Shown here: one piece after another, positions 43,190 to 50,351 of the stretch | Layout of the letters: every line of letters starts with the position of its first letter | How positions within the stretch are numbered: the first letter of the stretch is position 1 | Origin: Litoribacterium kuwaitense | Lineage (GTDB): Bacteria > Bacillota > Bacilli > Bacillales > DSM-28697 | Length of the DNA: 50,351 nucleotides | Assembly: GCF_011058155.1 (NCBI RefSeq) | Contig: NZ_JAALFC010000025.1 | Coordinates: 1 to 50,351 of the forward strand | Direction: 5' to 3' | Translations under genes and position numbers: made by a program | Notes under the pieces: model-generated | What the model saw: only the letters and a program-made list of their open reading frames with translations | The model's database searches: none | What the model was told of the DNA's origin: nothing

Positions 43190-43915
43190 GTGGATAAAGA
43201 AAAGATGATGCCCAATATCAAAGTAAATGAAGGTGCCATTTCGGAACATGTGATTGTCGTCGGTAATCCTGAGCGTGCCAAAATGATAGGTGATTTGTTG
43301 GAAGATTCTCAGCAGCTTGCTTATTCAAGAGAATATTTGACAATCAATGGCTATTACAAAGGCAAAAAAGTTACTGTTGCTAGTCACGGAGTAGGTGCTG
43401 CAGGGGCTGCTGTCTGTTTTGAAGAGTTGATCAAAGCTGGTGCGAAAAAACTGATTCGTGTCGGTACGGCTGGATCGTATACAGAAGAACTTCCTCCAGG
43501 CAGCTTAATTATTGCGGATTCAGCAGTACGGGCAGAAGGATTAACGAAGCAAATGGTTCCTGAAGATTTTCCTGCCGTTGCTGATTATAAACTGCTGCTC
43601 AAGCTCGAAGAAGCGGCTCAAAAAACAGACTTTACTTATGGATTAGGGACAATCGTCACTTTGGATGCGTTTTATGCAGGTCCCGTCCAATTTCCACACA
43701 TGCTTTATAAAGAGTCTGGTGCGTTGGGAGCGGAAATGGAGCTAGCAGCACTCTATGTGATTGCTAGATTAAGAGGTGTATCTGCTGCAGGGATTTTTGC
43801 GCTAGATGGTTATGCCTTTAGTGATATGAATGATTACAATCCACACAAAGATTTTGTGAACAAAGCGGTACGTGCCGAAATAGACATCGCTCTAGAAACG
43901 TTGCTCACTGTCTAA
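43190..43915 (+). CDS. Nucleoside phosphorylase (PNP/UDP type I family)
   Basis: About 241 residues. The phosphate-binding loop is VVGNPERAKMI, SHGVGAAGAAVCFEELIKAGAKKLIRVGTAGS is the family core, and GAEMELAALYVIARL holds the EME ribose-binding motif. It splits a nucleoside with phosphate into base and (deoxy)ribose-1-phosphate; base preference is not readable. GTG 43190 has GAGGTGAG upstream. The longer ATG frame from 43082 is excluded because it starts upstream of the promoter. First gene of an operon with GntR, MtnA-like isomerase, CNT transporter and aldolase. Confidence 0.88.
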   Translation: MDKEKMMPNIKVNEGAISEHVIVVGNPERAKMIGDLLEDSQQLAYSREYLTINGYYKGKKVTVASHGVGAAGAAVCFEELIKAGAKKLIRVGTAGSYTEELPPGSLIIADSAVRAEGLTKQMVPEDFPAVADYKLLLKLEEAAQKTDFTYGLGTIVTLDAFYAGPVQFPHMLYKESGALGAEMELAALYVIARLRGVSAAGIFALDGYAFSDMNDYNPHKDFVNKAVRAEIDIALETLLTV

Positions 43916-43998
43916 AAATACCGACCTCCTAGAATACGCGTTGTTTTTCACGTTTTAAAAAAGTAAGATGAATGTAATTGTGTTTTAGGAGGAAAAAA

Positions 43999-44733
43999 AT
44001 GAAAGATTTTGGGATTGAAAAAGAAACATTATCGTCACTTGCAGTCAAAACTATTATTGATCTGATAGAAAAAGATGTATTTAAAATTGGGGAAAAATTG
44101 GATGCTGAGCAAAAGCTCGCTGATAAGTTGAATATTAGTCGTCCTGTCTTGCGCGAAGCACTTCAGAAGTTAGAACATGAGGGATACATTGTGCGAAAGC
44201 ATGGCATCGGTACATTTGTCATTTCCAAAACGCCGATTTTAACGACAGGAATTGAGAAACTCGACAGTATGACCGAATTGGTGAAGGCACAAGGCTATGA
44301 GGTCGGTACAATTGGGGTGACCGAGCCGAAGATTGAAAACGATGAAACGATTAGAACAATGCTGCGCTTGGCGGAGCATGATCGCTTATTGTTCTTTGAG
44401 CGCATACGCACGGCGGATAAGAAGCCTTTTGCCTTAGATCGAATTTACATGAATGAAAAATATCTTGGCGCTGATTATTATTCCAAATATGCTTATTCAT
44501 CATTGTTAAGCTATTTGAGCAGTGTACAGGATATTCACATTTTTAGCTCGCAATGTAATTTATTTGCTGAGAATGCTTCTTTGGAAGATGCGATGAAGCT
44601 TGGCATTGTCCAAAATGAAGCTCTTCAAGTGTTGGAACAAACCTTCTACTCCAACACAGGCGATCCGATATTTTATGGAAAAAGTTCAATTGTAAATAAT
44701 ATACTAAAATTCCATATCGTCCGTCGACGTTAA
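43999..44733 (+). CDS. GntR-family regulator with UTRA domain
   Basis: 244 residues. The N-terminal winged helix has LKLDAEQ-like and ISRPVLREALQKLEHEGYIV elements with RKHGIGTFV, and the UTRA effector domain carries RLLFFERIRTADKKPFALDRIYM and EALQVLEQTFYSNTGDPIFYGKSS. Start ATG 43999 has AGGAGG 6 bp upstream. It probably represses its own operon through the AGAGGTC palindrome at 43151 and is released by a sugar phosphate intermediate. The ligand is inference. Confidence 0.93.
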   Translation: MKDFGIEKETLSSLAVKTIIDLIEKDVFKIGEKLDAEQKLADKLNISRPVLREALQKLEHEGYIVRKHGIGTFVISKTPILTTGIEKLDSMTELVKAQGYEVGTIGVTEPKIENDETIRTMLRLAEHDRLLFFERIRTADKKPFALDRIYMNEKYLGADYYSKYAYSSLLSYLSSVQDIHIFSSQCNLFAENASLEDAMKLGIVQNEALQVLEQTFYSNTGDPIFYGKSSIVNNILKFHIVRRR

Positions 44734-44785
44734 GGAGTAAGAGAAGGAAGGTCCAACCAATCTCTTAATGAAAAGGATGATAGAC

Positions 44786-45826
44786 GTGAAGCATATAGAG
44801 TCTGTAACATTCAATGGAGAAAAAATTGTCCTTCTTGATCAAACCAAATTGCCTTTGGAAGAAGTTTATTTAGAAATTACGACAATGAAAGATTTGTGGG
44901 AGGCCATTTTTGAGCTTAAGGTTCGTGGTGCTCCAGCGATTGGAATTGCTGCTGCATATGGTGTTGCCCTCGGCGCAAGTCAATTGGAAGAACAGGCGTA
45001 TGATGAATTTTTAGTAAAATATGAAGAGATTTCAGATTACCTTGCATCCTCTCGTCCGACAGCAGTAAATTTATTTTGGGCGCTTAATCGAATGAAAAGG
45101 ATTGTCGTAGACAACAAAGAAACATCTGTTGCTGACATTAAACAGATGCTTCACAAAGAGGCGGATGCCATTAAAAAGGACGACGCGGAGATTTGTGAAT
45201 CGATCGGGGAGAATGCCCTTACATTAATGAAAGATGGAATGACCGTCCTCACACACTGTAATGCAGGCGGAATTGCAACCGCGAAGTACGGGACAGCGCT
45301 TGCACCAATCTATCTTGCCAAAGAGCGTGGCATGGAAATCAAAGTGTTTGCAGATGAGACACGACCGTTATTGCAAGGGGCTCGTCTGACCACATGGGAA
45401 TTGATGCAAGCGGATGTCGATGTCACCTTAATTACTGACAACATGGCTGCGATGGTGATGCAGCAAGGTAAAATCGATGCTGTAATTGTAGGCTGTGACC
45501 GTATTGCGGCGAATGGAGACACGGCGAACAAAATTGGTACGTATGGTCTTGCTGTGCTTGCGCAAAAGCATCATATTCCTTTTTACGTCGCAAGTCCACT
45601 ATCGACGATTGATATGGAGACAGCGACTGGCGCTGAAATTCCTATTGAAGAGCGTCCTGCCAAAGAGATTACGCAAGGTTTTGGAAAACAGACCGCACCT
45701 AGCGGGGTGAAGGTGTATAATCCGGCATTTGATGTAACTCCGAATGAGCTAATTACAGCGATTATTACGGAAAAAGGGATTGTACAAGCGCCATACTATG
45801 AAAGTTTGCAAACAGTATTTGAATAA
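44786..45826 (+). CDS. MtnA-family aldose-1-phosphate isomerase
   Basis: About 346 residues of the eIF2B-related methylthioribose-1-phosphate isomerase family. [33 protein letters not shown], the catalytic cysteine in [18 protein letters not shown] and the catalytic aspartate in [22 protein letters not shown] are all present. It would convert ribose-, 5-deoxyribose- or 5-methylthioribose-1-phosphate to the ribulose-1-phosphate form. No other methionine-salvage gene (mtnK, mtnW, mtnX, mtnD) is near, while an aldolase is in the operon, which favours a DrdI-like role over MTA recycling. GTG 44786 is preferred with AAAAGG upstream; ATG 44768 is the longer alternative. Confidence 0.88.
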   Translation: MKHIESVTFNGEKIVLLDQTKLPLEEVYLEITTMKDLWEAIFELKVRGAPAIGIAAAYGVALGASQLEEQAYDEFLVKYEEISDYLASSRPTAVNLFWALNRMKRIVVDNKETSVADIKQMLHKEADAIKKDDAEICESIGENALTLMKDGMTVLTHCNAGGIATAKYGTALAPIYLAKERGMEIKVFADETRPLLQGARLTTWELMQADVDVTLITDNMAAMVMQQGKIDAVIVGCDRIAANGDTANKIGTYGLAVLAQKHHIPFYVASPLSTIDMETATGAEIPIEERPAKEITQGFGKQTAPSGVKVYNPAFDVTPNELITAIITEKGIVQAPYYESLQTVFE

Positions 45827-45900
45827 AGCATCCTACCCCGATAAAGGGTGAAAAAGCAGCATGATTGATAAAATACACCGCTGATAAAAGGAGGGGTTGG

Positions 45901-47100
45901 ATGAACTACTTTTTGCTAATTAACATTATTGGAATATTAGTCTTTATAGGCGTAGCTTATCTTTTTTCAAAAGACAAGAAAAATGTTCATTGGAAATCAG
46001 TTGGCATCCTCGTTGTTTTTAACCTTTTTTTAGCTTGGCTTTTGACGGCGTTCCCGGGAGGACGCTGGTTTGTTGGTAAAGTGGCTGAAGCTTTTAACTG
46101 GTTAATTGAAACTGCATTTTCGGGGGTCGGATTTGCTTTTGCAAGTATGGTCAATGTTGAAAATATGGACGTTGTGTTCAGTGCATTAATGCCGATTTTA
46201 CTCGTTGTGCCTTTATTCGATATTCTTACTTACTTTGGAATTCTGCCGAAAATCATTAAAGGGCTCGGCTGGGGACTTTCAAAACTGACTGGTCAGCCGA
46301 AGTTTGAATCGTTTTATGCGATCGAAATGATGTTCCTTGGCAATACAGAAGCCTTGGCTGTGTCGGGTGGACAACTGCGTTCCATGACGCCGCAGCGTTT
46401 GTTTACAATTTCTTTAATGTCAATGAGCTGTGTATCCGCAGCGATGATTGGTGTTTATACAACCATGATCCCGGCCGAATTTGTGTTGACGGCTGTACCG
46501 TTGAATGTGATCAACGCTATTATTGTTACAAGTATCCTTAACCCTGTCGTCATAACGAAGGAAGAGGATGTCATCTTTGAGATAAAAAAAGAAGATAAAC
46601 CCCCTTTCTTTTCGTACCTTGGGGATTCTATCCTTGGCGCCGGAAAGCTGATTTTAATTATCACAGCGATGATTATTGCCTTTGTTTCCTTAGCAGCATT
46701 GATTGATAAAGTCCTTCTGCTTATTGCGCCTTGGTTGACGCTAAGCAATATTCTTGGCGTCGTGATGACACCATTTGCACTGCTTCTCGGATTGCCTATA
46801 GATGAAGCGTTTCAAACAGCGCAGTTCATGGGGACGAAATTAGTCACGAATGAGTTTGTCGTCATGATGCAAATGATGCCAATACTGGATACGTTCAGTC
46901 CGCATATGCTTGCAGTGCTTAGCACCTTCATGGTGTCCTTTGCGAACTTTTCCACCATCGGAATGATCCTCGGATGCTTTAACGGAATTGTGGATAAAGA
47001 AAAAGCAGAGTTTCTGTCAAAAGGCGTATGGATGATGATCCTTTCGGGAACATTAGTTTCCTTGTTGAGTGCCGGTTTCGTCGGATTATTTGTTTGGTAA
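45901..47100 (+). CDS. Concentrative nucleoside transporter (NupC/CNT family)
   Basis: 399 residues with about nine or ten membrane segments. The pattern includes FSALMPILLVVPLFDILTYFGILPKIIKGLGW, MFLGNTEALAVSGGQLRSM, where CNT proteins bind nucleoside and cation, and FANFSTIGMILGCFNG. It imports nucleosides with H+ or Na+. Start ATG 45901 has AAGGAGG at 45887-45893; an in-frame codon 36 bp upstream lies before the ribosome site. Its place in the operon indicates that the pathway starts from an external nucleoside. Confidence 0.92.
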   Translation: MNYFLLINIIGILVFIGVAYLFSKDKKNVHWKSVGILVVFNLFLAWLLTAFPGGRWFVGKVAEAFNWLIETAFSGVGFAFASMVNVENMDVVFSALMPILLVVPLFDILTYFGILPKIIKGLGWGLSKLTGQPKFESFYAIEMMFLGNTEALAVSGGQLRSMTPQRLFTISLMSMSCVSAAMIGVYTTMIPAEFVLTAVPLNVINAIIVTSILNPVVITKEEDVIFEIKKEDKPPFFSYLGDSILGAGKLILIITAMIIAFVSLAALIDKVLLLIAPWLTLSNILGVVMTPFALLLGLPIDEAFQTAQFMGTKLVTNEFVVMMQMMPILDTFSPHMLAVLSTFMVSFANFSTIGMILGCFNGIVDKEKAEFLSKGVWMMILSGTLVSLLSAGFVGLFVW

Positions 47101-47106
47101 GCGCCA

Positions 47107-47718
47107 ATGATACGTCAACATATCATTGTGAGAATTTTAGTGGTCTTACTAGGGTCCGCGTTGACTGCTTTTGGTATTTTGATGTTTTTAGCAGGAGAAC
47201 AAGGTGTTGATCCGATCAGTACGTTTTTGCTTGGTATGGTCGTGCATTTGCCATTTTCTTTTGGGACATGCAGTCAAATTTTTAATGTGACTGTACTTGG
47301 CATCGTGTTGTTTCTGGATCGAAAAAAGGTCGGACTTGGCAGTGTTTTAAATGCTGTCTCAGTAGGTTATTTCATTAATTTGTTCCAAGGTATGGGCGTG
47401 GATTCTTACTTTACCGTCCCTTCTTGGGTACTCGTGTTTCTCGGACCGATCGTCCTTGGAATCGGTACAGCGATCTATTTATATGCAGATCTAGGTGCCG
47501 GTGCTTTAGAAGGGATGATGTTGTATTTATCTGAAAAAACGATGTTATCCATTAAGTGGATTCGGATGATTTTAGACGCAACGCTCGTGTTCACCGGCTA
47601 TTTGCTCGGTGGTATGGTTGGGGTTGGGACTGTGGTTGGTATTTTACTCATTGGTCCTACGATCGAGTGGACGCTAAGAAAATTAGATACGGTCAAAAAA
47701 TCAATTCGTTTTTCATAA
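47107..47718 (+). CDS. YczE/YitT-like membrane protein
   Basis: 203 residues with about five membrane segments. RILVVLLGSALTAFGILMFLAGEQGVDPISTFLLGM and the repeated GVGTVVGILLIGPTIEW are typical of YczE-type (DUF6198) proteins. No function has been settled for the family. It starts 6 bp after the transporter stop, so it is in the operon. A role in transport of a product, such as an aldehyde-derived or base compound, is only a guess. Confidence 0.8.
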   Translation: MIRQHIIVRILVVLLGSALTAFGILMFLAGEQGVDPISTFLLGMVVHLPFSFGTCSQIFNVTVLGIVLFLDRKKVGLGSVLNAVSVGYFINLFQGMGVDSYFTVPSWVLVFLGPIVLGIGTAIYLYADLGAGALEGMMLYLSEKTMLSIKWIRMILDATLVFTGYLLGGMVGVGTVVGILLIGPTIEWTLRKLDTVKKSIRFS

Positions 47719-47791
47719 CATATGGCTTTCGGCAGCCATACATTGCTATTTTTGCTTTTCGCTTGATGGCTTACCACAGGAGGAATCGTTT

Positions 47792-48592
47792 ATGCTAAGT
47801 AAGCAAACGTATTTGAGTGATGATGCTGCAAAAGACATGATTTGTGACATCGGCAGACGTGTATATCAAAAAAACTTTGTGGCGGCGAATGATGGGAACC
47901 TTTCGATAAAAGTTGGCGAAAATGAAGTGTGGACTACGCCGACTGGGGTGAGTAAAGGTTTCATGACGCCTGATATGCTCGTTAAGGTAGATTTAACAGG
48001 GAAGATATTGGAAGGGACACGAAAGCCGTCGTCTGAGTTAAAGATGCATTTACGAGTCTATCGAGAAAATGCCGAGGTCACCGCAGTTGTTCATGCCCAT
48101 CCCCAAGCAGCAACGGCTTATGCGATGGCGGGTGTTTCTCTTGATCGGGCTTATTCGCCTGAAGGCGTCATTTTGCTAGGGAAAGTCCCCGTAGCTTCTT
48201 ATGCGACGCCTGGTACAGAAGAGGTACCAGATTCTGTAGCTCCGTTTTGTAATGACTATAATGCTGTGTTGCTTGCAAACCATGGTGCGCTCACATGGGG
48301 AAGAGATATGATCGAAGCATACTATCGCATGGAATCTCTAGAGCATTACTCCATGACCCTTCTTCACACGAAAAAAATTACGAATCAGTTAGAAGAGCTA
48401 AGTGCAGAGCGTCTAGCAGAACTGATCAACATTCGTGAGCGGATGGGGATAAAGACAGGCGGACACTTAATTGCTAGAGAAGAAGCGGCGGAACAACGAG
48501 TAAATGATGGATCATCACAATTTGATCGACACTTCATTGAATCTATCGTTACGGAAGTCACTGAAGAGGTATTGAAAAGGTTGAAGCGTTAA
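47792..48592 (+). CDS. Class II aldolase (fuculose-1-phosphate/5-deoxyribulose-1-phosphate aldolase type)
   Basis: 266 residues of the class II aldolase/adducin family. VAANDGNLSIKVGENEVWTTPTGVSKG is the phosphate-binding start, PSSELKMHLRVYRENAEVTAVVHAHPQAA holds the catalytic glutamate and two zinc histidines, and LLANHGALTWGRDMIEA gives the third histidine. It would split a ketose-1-phosphate to DHAP and an aldehyde. A C-terminal extension after about residue 205 is longer than in plain FucA. AGGAGG precedes the ATG. Last gene of the nucleoside operon, followed by a hairpin at 48602. Confidence 0.9.
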   Translation: MLSKQTYLSDDAAKDMICDIGRRVYQKNFVAANDGNLSIKVGENEVWTTPTGVSKGFMTPDMLVKVDLTGKILEGTRKPSSELKMHLRVYRENAEVTAVVHAHPQAATAYAMAGVSLDRAYSPEGVILLGKVPVASYATPGTEEVPDSVAPFCNDYNAVLLANHGALTWGRDMIEAYYRMESLEHYSMTLLHTKKITNQLEELSAERLAELINIRERMGIKTGGHLIAREEAAEQRVNDGSSQFDRHFIESIVTEVTEEVLKRLKR

Positions 48593-48601
48593 TTTGTAGA
48601 A

Positions 48602-48630
48602 TGGGAGTTCCGGCTGTATGTCGGGACTCT
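48602..48630 (+). terminator. Hairpin terminator, first of two identical copies
   Basis: GAGTTCCGGC pairs with the GTCGGGACTC side around TGTA with one or two G-T pairs. It follows the aldolase stop by 10 bp. The same 29-bp sequence returns exactly at 48926-48954. Confidence 0.65.
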
Positions 48631-48635
48631 CAGCC

Positions 48636-48718
48636 TGTTGCCAAACGCTTTCATCCGTCGTTGCTTGTCTCGCTCGTCCTCTCATGAACTAAGGTTCAAT
48701 TCGAGTCTTCACTTGCCT
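48636..48718 (+). repeat. Dispersed intergenic repeat, copy 1
   Basis: An 83-bp unit beginning TGTTGCCAAACGCTTTCATC, with CTCATGAACTAAGGTTCAATT in the middle and ending CTTCACTTGCCT. It is about 90 percent identical to 48767-48851. Its tail forms a CTTGCC / GGCAAG hairpin (48712-48717, 48732-48737). No protein is encoded. Confidence 0.8.
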
Positions 48719-48766
48719 TCGCGCCTAGGCTGGCAAGCGTTTTCAAACCAGGCTGAGGTTGGATGG

Positions 48767-48851
48767 TGTTGCCAAACGCTTTCATCCGTCGGTTGCTTGT
48801 CTCGCTCGTCCTCTCATGAACTAAGGTTCAATTTTAAGCCTTCACTTGCCT
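48767..48851 (+). repeat. Dispersed intergenic repeat, copy 2
   Basis: An 85-bp unit matching 48636-48718 with an extra G and a few changes near the end. Its tail pairs CACTTGCCT with AGGCAGGTG downstream. A shorter, diverged third copy is at 30431-30473. Confidence 0.8.
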
Positions 48852-48925
48852 GCTCGTTGTGGAGAGATTGCTAGGCAGGTGTTAAAAAGTTTAGGGGAAA
48901 TTTGGAAGATGATTTTTCTTCAACC

Positions 48926-48954
48926 TGGGAGTTCCGGCTGTATGTCGGGACTCT
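48926..48954 (+). repeat. Exact second copy of the 29-bp hairpin
   Basis: Identical over 29 bp to 48602-48630, so the two hairpins enclose the pair of dispersed repeats. The following stretch 48955-49445 shows no gene or recognisable signal apart from the ribosome site of the next gene. Confidence 0.8.
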
Positions 48955-49445
48955 ATTGTTTTATTGCGCAGTATGGAATTGGCTGAGGCGACGCTCCATT
49001 TGATTTTGAAATTAAATAGGTTGGACTGTACAAATCTCATATTCATTACCATTTAGCTATTGAGGACGATAATATGCATAATTACTACACTTAAACCCCC
49101 CCTTTAGAGAACAATAACTATGGTTTTATAAACACTTCTGTTTGTAAGAGATCACTTACAGAATTCATTTCAACAAAATAGCCAACTTTAAAATGCCCTC
49201 CCCATCTTTTCCAAATAGCTAAACCCTCCCAATGACATTGCACGATCGAGTATGACGTTCTCTATAAGATATTCTATTTTTGTCATATGAATCGTTGACA
49301 ATTAGACGAAGAAAAATTGATGGAATTTTGTTATATTTGTGTTAATGGGTATCGGTGAATTGTTTGCTTGCATTTCAGCCAATGATAAGCACCCATCCAT
49401 TTAGTGCTTTTTATCAAAAGTGGATCAGATGAGAGGGGAGATTGA

Positions 49446-50225
49446 GTGAACCATTCATCTCAAGACATAGACGAAGTCATCGCATACATTCATGACTATA
49501 TCAATGAACCACTACCGCTTACCCGCTTAGCCCGCTATGCAGCGTACAGCCCATATCATTTTTCGCGCCTTTTTAAACAAAAGACAGGTCTATCGCCACA
49601 TTATTATGTATCCTCATTAAAACTTCAAAGAGCGAAAGACTTGTTATTAACGACAGATTTAACTGTTCGTGATATAGGTATGGAAATTGGTCAGCAAAGC
49701 TTAGGAACCTTTACGACTCGCTTCACTGAAAAAGTTGGGATGACACCGGCGCAATTTAGAAAATCTCCTGTAAAAGTAAGTGGTTATTTACAATCGTTGA
49801 AACAGCTTCCTCATTGGTCGCAACAATCTCACGTTGATTGTCAATGGAATAAAGTCGAAGGAACAATTGAAGCGGAAAGTTCTTTTCGTGGCGTTATTTT
49901 AATTGGGTTATTTACAAAGCCAATCCCCGAAGGTCTACCTCAATATGGGACATTGCTTTCCTCATTGGGGCGATTCGCATTTAATGATGTTCGACCAGGC
50001 GTCTATTATTTAATGGCTACTGCTCTATTTTGGGAGATGGCTGCTACGGACATACTCGTCCCCCATCAAACTTTGCGTGTGAAAGCTGAGCAGCCGATTC
50101 GTGTTGGAACAAAACTGGCCGTCCCCTACCAACGTCTTAAACTCCGAGGTCCGCGCCTTGATGATCCGCCTATTCTCATTTCTTTGCCGATTTTGATGAA
50201 GAAATTTTTAATCCGATTGACATGA
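49446..50225 (+). CDS. AraC-family transcriptional regulator with C-terminal effector domain
   Basis: 259 residues. The N-terminal double HTH has YINEPLPLTRLARYAAYSPYHFSRLFKQKTG and LTVRDIGMEIGQQSLGTFTTRF, with the signature GMTPAQFRKSP. The C-terminal half has a beta-rich pattern (FRGVILIGLFTKPIPEGLPQYGT, PGVYYLMATALFW) with no assigned ligand. The HTH at the N-terminus is the MarA/Rob arrangement. The GTG start has GGGGAG just upstream. No target gene is seen; the window ends 126 bp later without another gene. Confidence 0.9.
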   Translation: MNHSSQDIDEVIAYIHDYINEPLPLTRLARYAAYSPYHFSRLFKQKTGLSPHYYVSSLKLQRAKDLLLTTDLTVRDIGMEIGQQSLGTFTTRFTEKVGMTPAQFRKSPVKVSGYLQSLKQLPHWSQQSHVDCQWNKVEGTIEAESSFRGVILIGLFTKPIPEGLPQYGTLLSSLGRFAFNDVRPGVYYLMATALFWEMAATDILVPHQTLRVKAEQPIRVGTKLAVPYQRLKLRGPRLDDPPILISLPILMKKFLIRLT

Positions 50226-50351
50226 GTTAATTTCATAAGTCCCTTTTTAAAAAAAGTGTAGAGTAGTCCCTTGGTGTTTTACATGTTTTTTTAAAATATA
50301 TCGTGCTTTAATTCACGCTGCCTTGGACATTTGTTCTGCTTTCATCTTTTT

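Noticed and set aside
48638-48874. 78-codon frame with the repeated peptide CLSRSSSHELRFN
   Set aside because: It is the translation of two tandem intergenic repeats; no start signal or homology.

Overview
The window looks like chromosome of a low-to-moderate GC Gram-positive spore-former of the Bacillaceae, probably an alkaliphile-type Bacillus of the Shouchella/Alkalihalobacillus kind. The reasons are strong AGGAGG-type ribosome sites, many TTG/GTG starts, a PBSX-like prophage remnant, a GAACN4GTTC LexA box, a four-hexamer PhoP box, a type I-C-like CRISPR repeat and a chromosomal catA-like gene. The species is inference; no rRNA or tRNA gene was seen.

Layout. 1-3512: three consecutive sulfatases, the first cut by the window edge and frameshifted. 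3579-7372: a collapsed PBSX-like prophage with an ImmA/Xre switch, six operators, XtrA-like and other small phage proteins, and a tail sheath fused in frame to a holin. 7462-12532: a pentitol locus (DeoR regulator, MFS transporter, polyol dehydrogenase, divergent ribulokinase). 12665-18122: small accessory genes (copper-binding-type four-helix bundle protein, serine hydrolase, membrane proteins, an interrupted chloramphenicol acetyltransferase, an orphan CRISPR array with leader, a DUF6624-type protein, a GNAT acetyltransferase). 18400-21793: LysR and TauE/SafE exporter, then a secreted alkaline phosphatase behind a PhoP box. 21955-22200: a LexA-controlled tiny gene. 22377-27421: a DapA-family lyase, a LacI regulator and a TctCBA transporter behind a two-operator promoter. 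27779-34664: AraC regulator, sugar epimerase, an SDR-type protein, a SIMPL protein, a Nox-like flavoprotein behind three Rex/Fnr-like sites, an M15 peptidase and SodC. 34981-39367: MoxR-DUF58-transglutaminase operon. 39534-41081: guaA, whose 3' end is a copy of an att-like repeat. 41082-42618: a small degenerate island (YefM/YoeB toxin-antitoxin, orphan IS605-type right end/omegaRNA, IS256-type transposase stub). 43115-48592: a GntR-controlled nucleoside operon. 48593-50351: repeats and an AraC regulator.

How the genes work together. The most interesting system is the 43-48.6 kb operon. A CNT nucleoside transporter, a nucleoside phosphorylase, an MtnA-like aldose-1-phosphate isomerase and a class II aldolase together would take an imported (5'-deoxy)nucleoside to base, ketose-1-phosphate, DHAP and a C2 aldehyde. 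This is a phosphorolytic counterpart of the known 5-deoxyribose/DHAP-shunt salvage routes. The pentitol locus would give polyol to ribulose to ribulose-5-phosphate.

A caution on sequence quality. At least five genes (sulfatase, xre, ribulokinase, SDR protein, Nox-like protein) are each broken by the loss of one base in a short A or T run, and restoring that base gives a full-length family member. This pattern suggests systematic homopolymer undercalling as much as real pseudogenes. The cat gene instead carries a single in-frame TGA.
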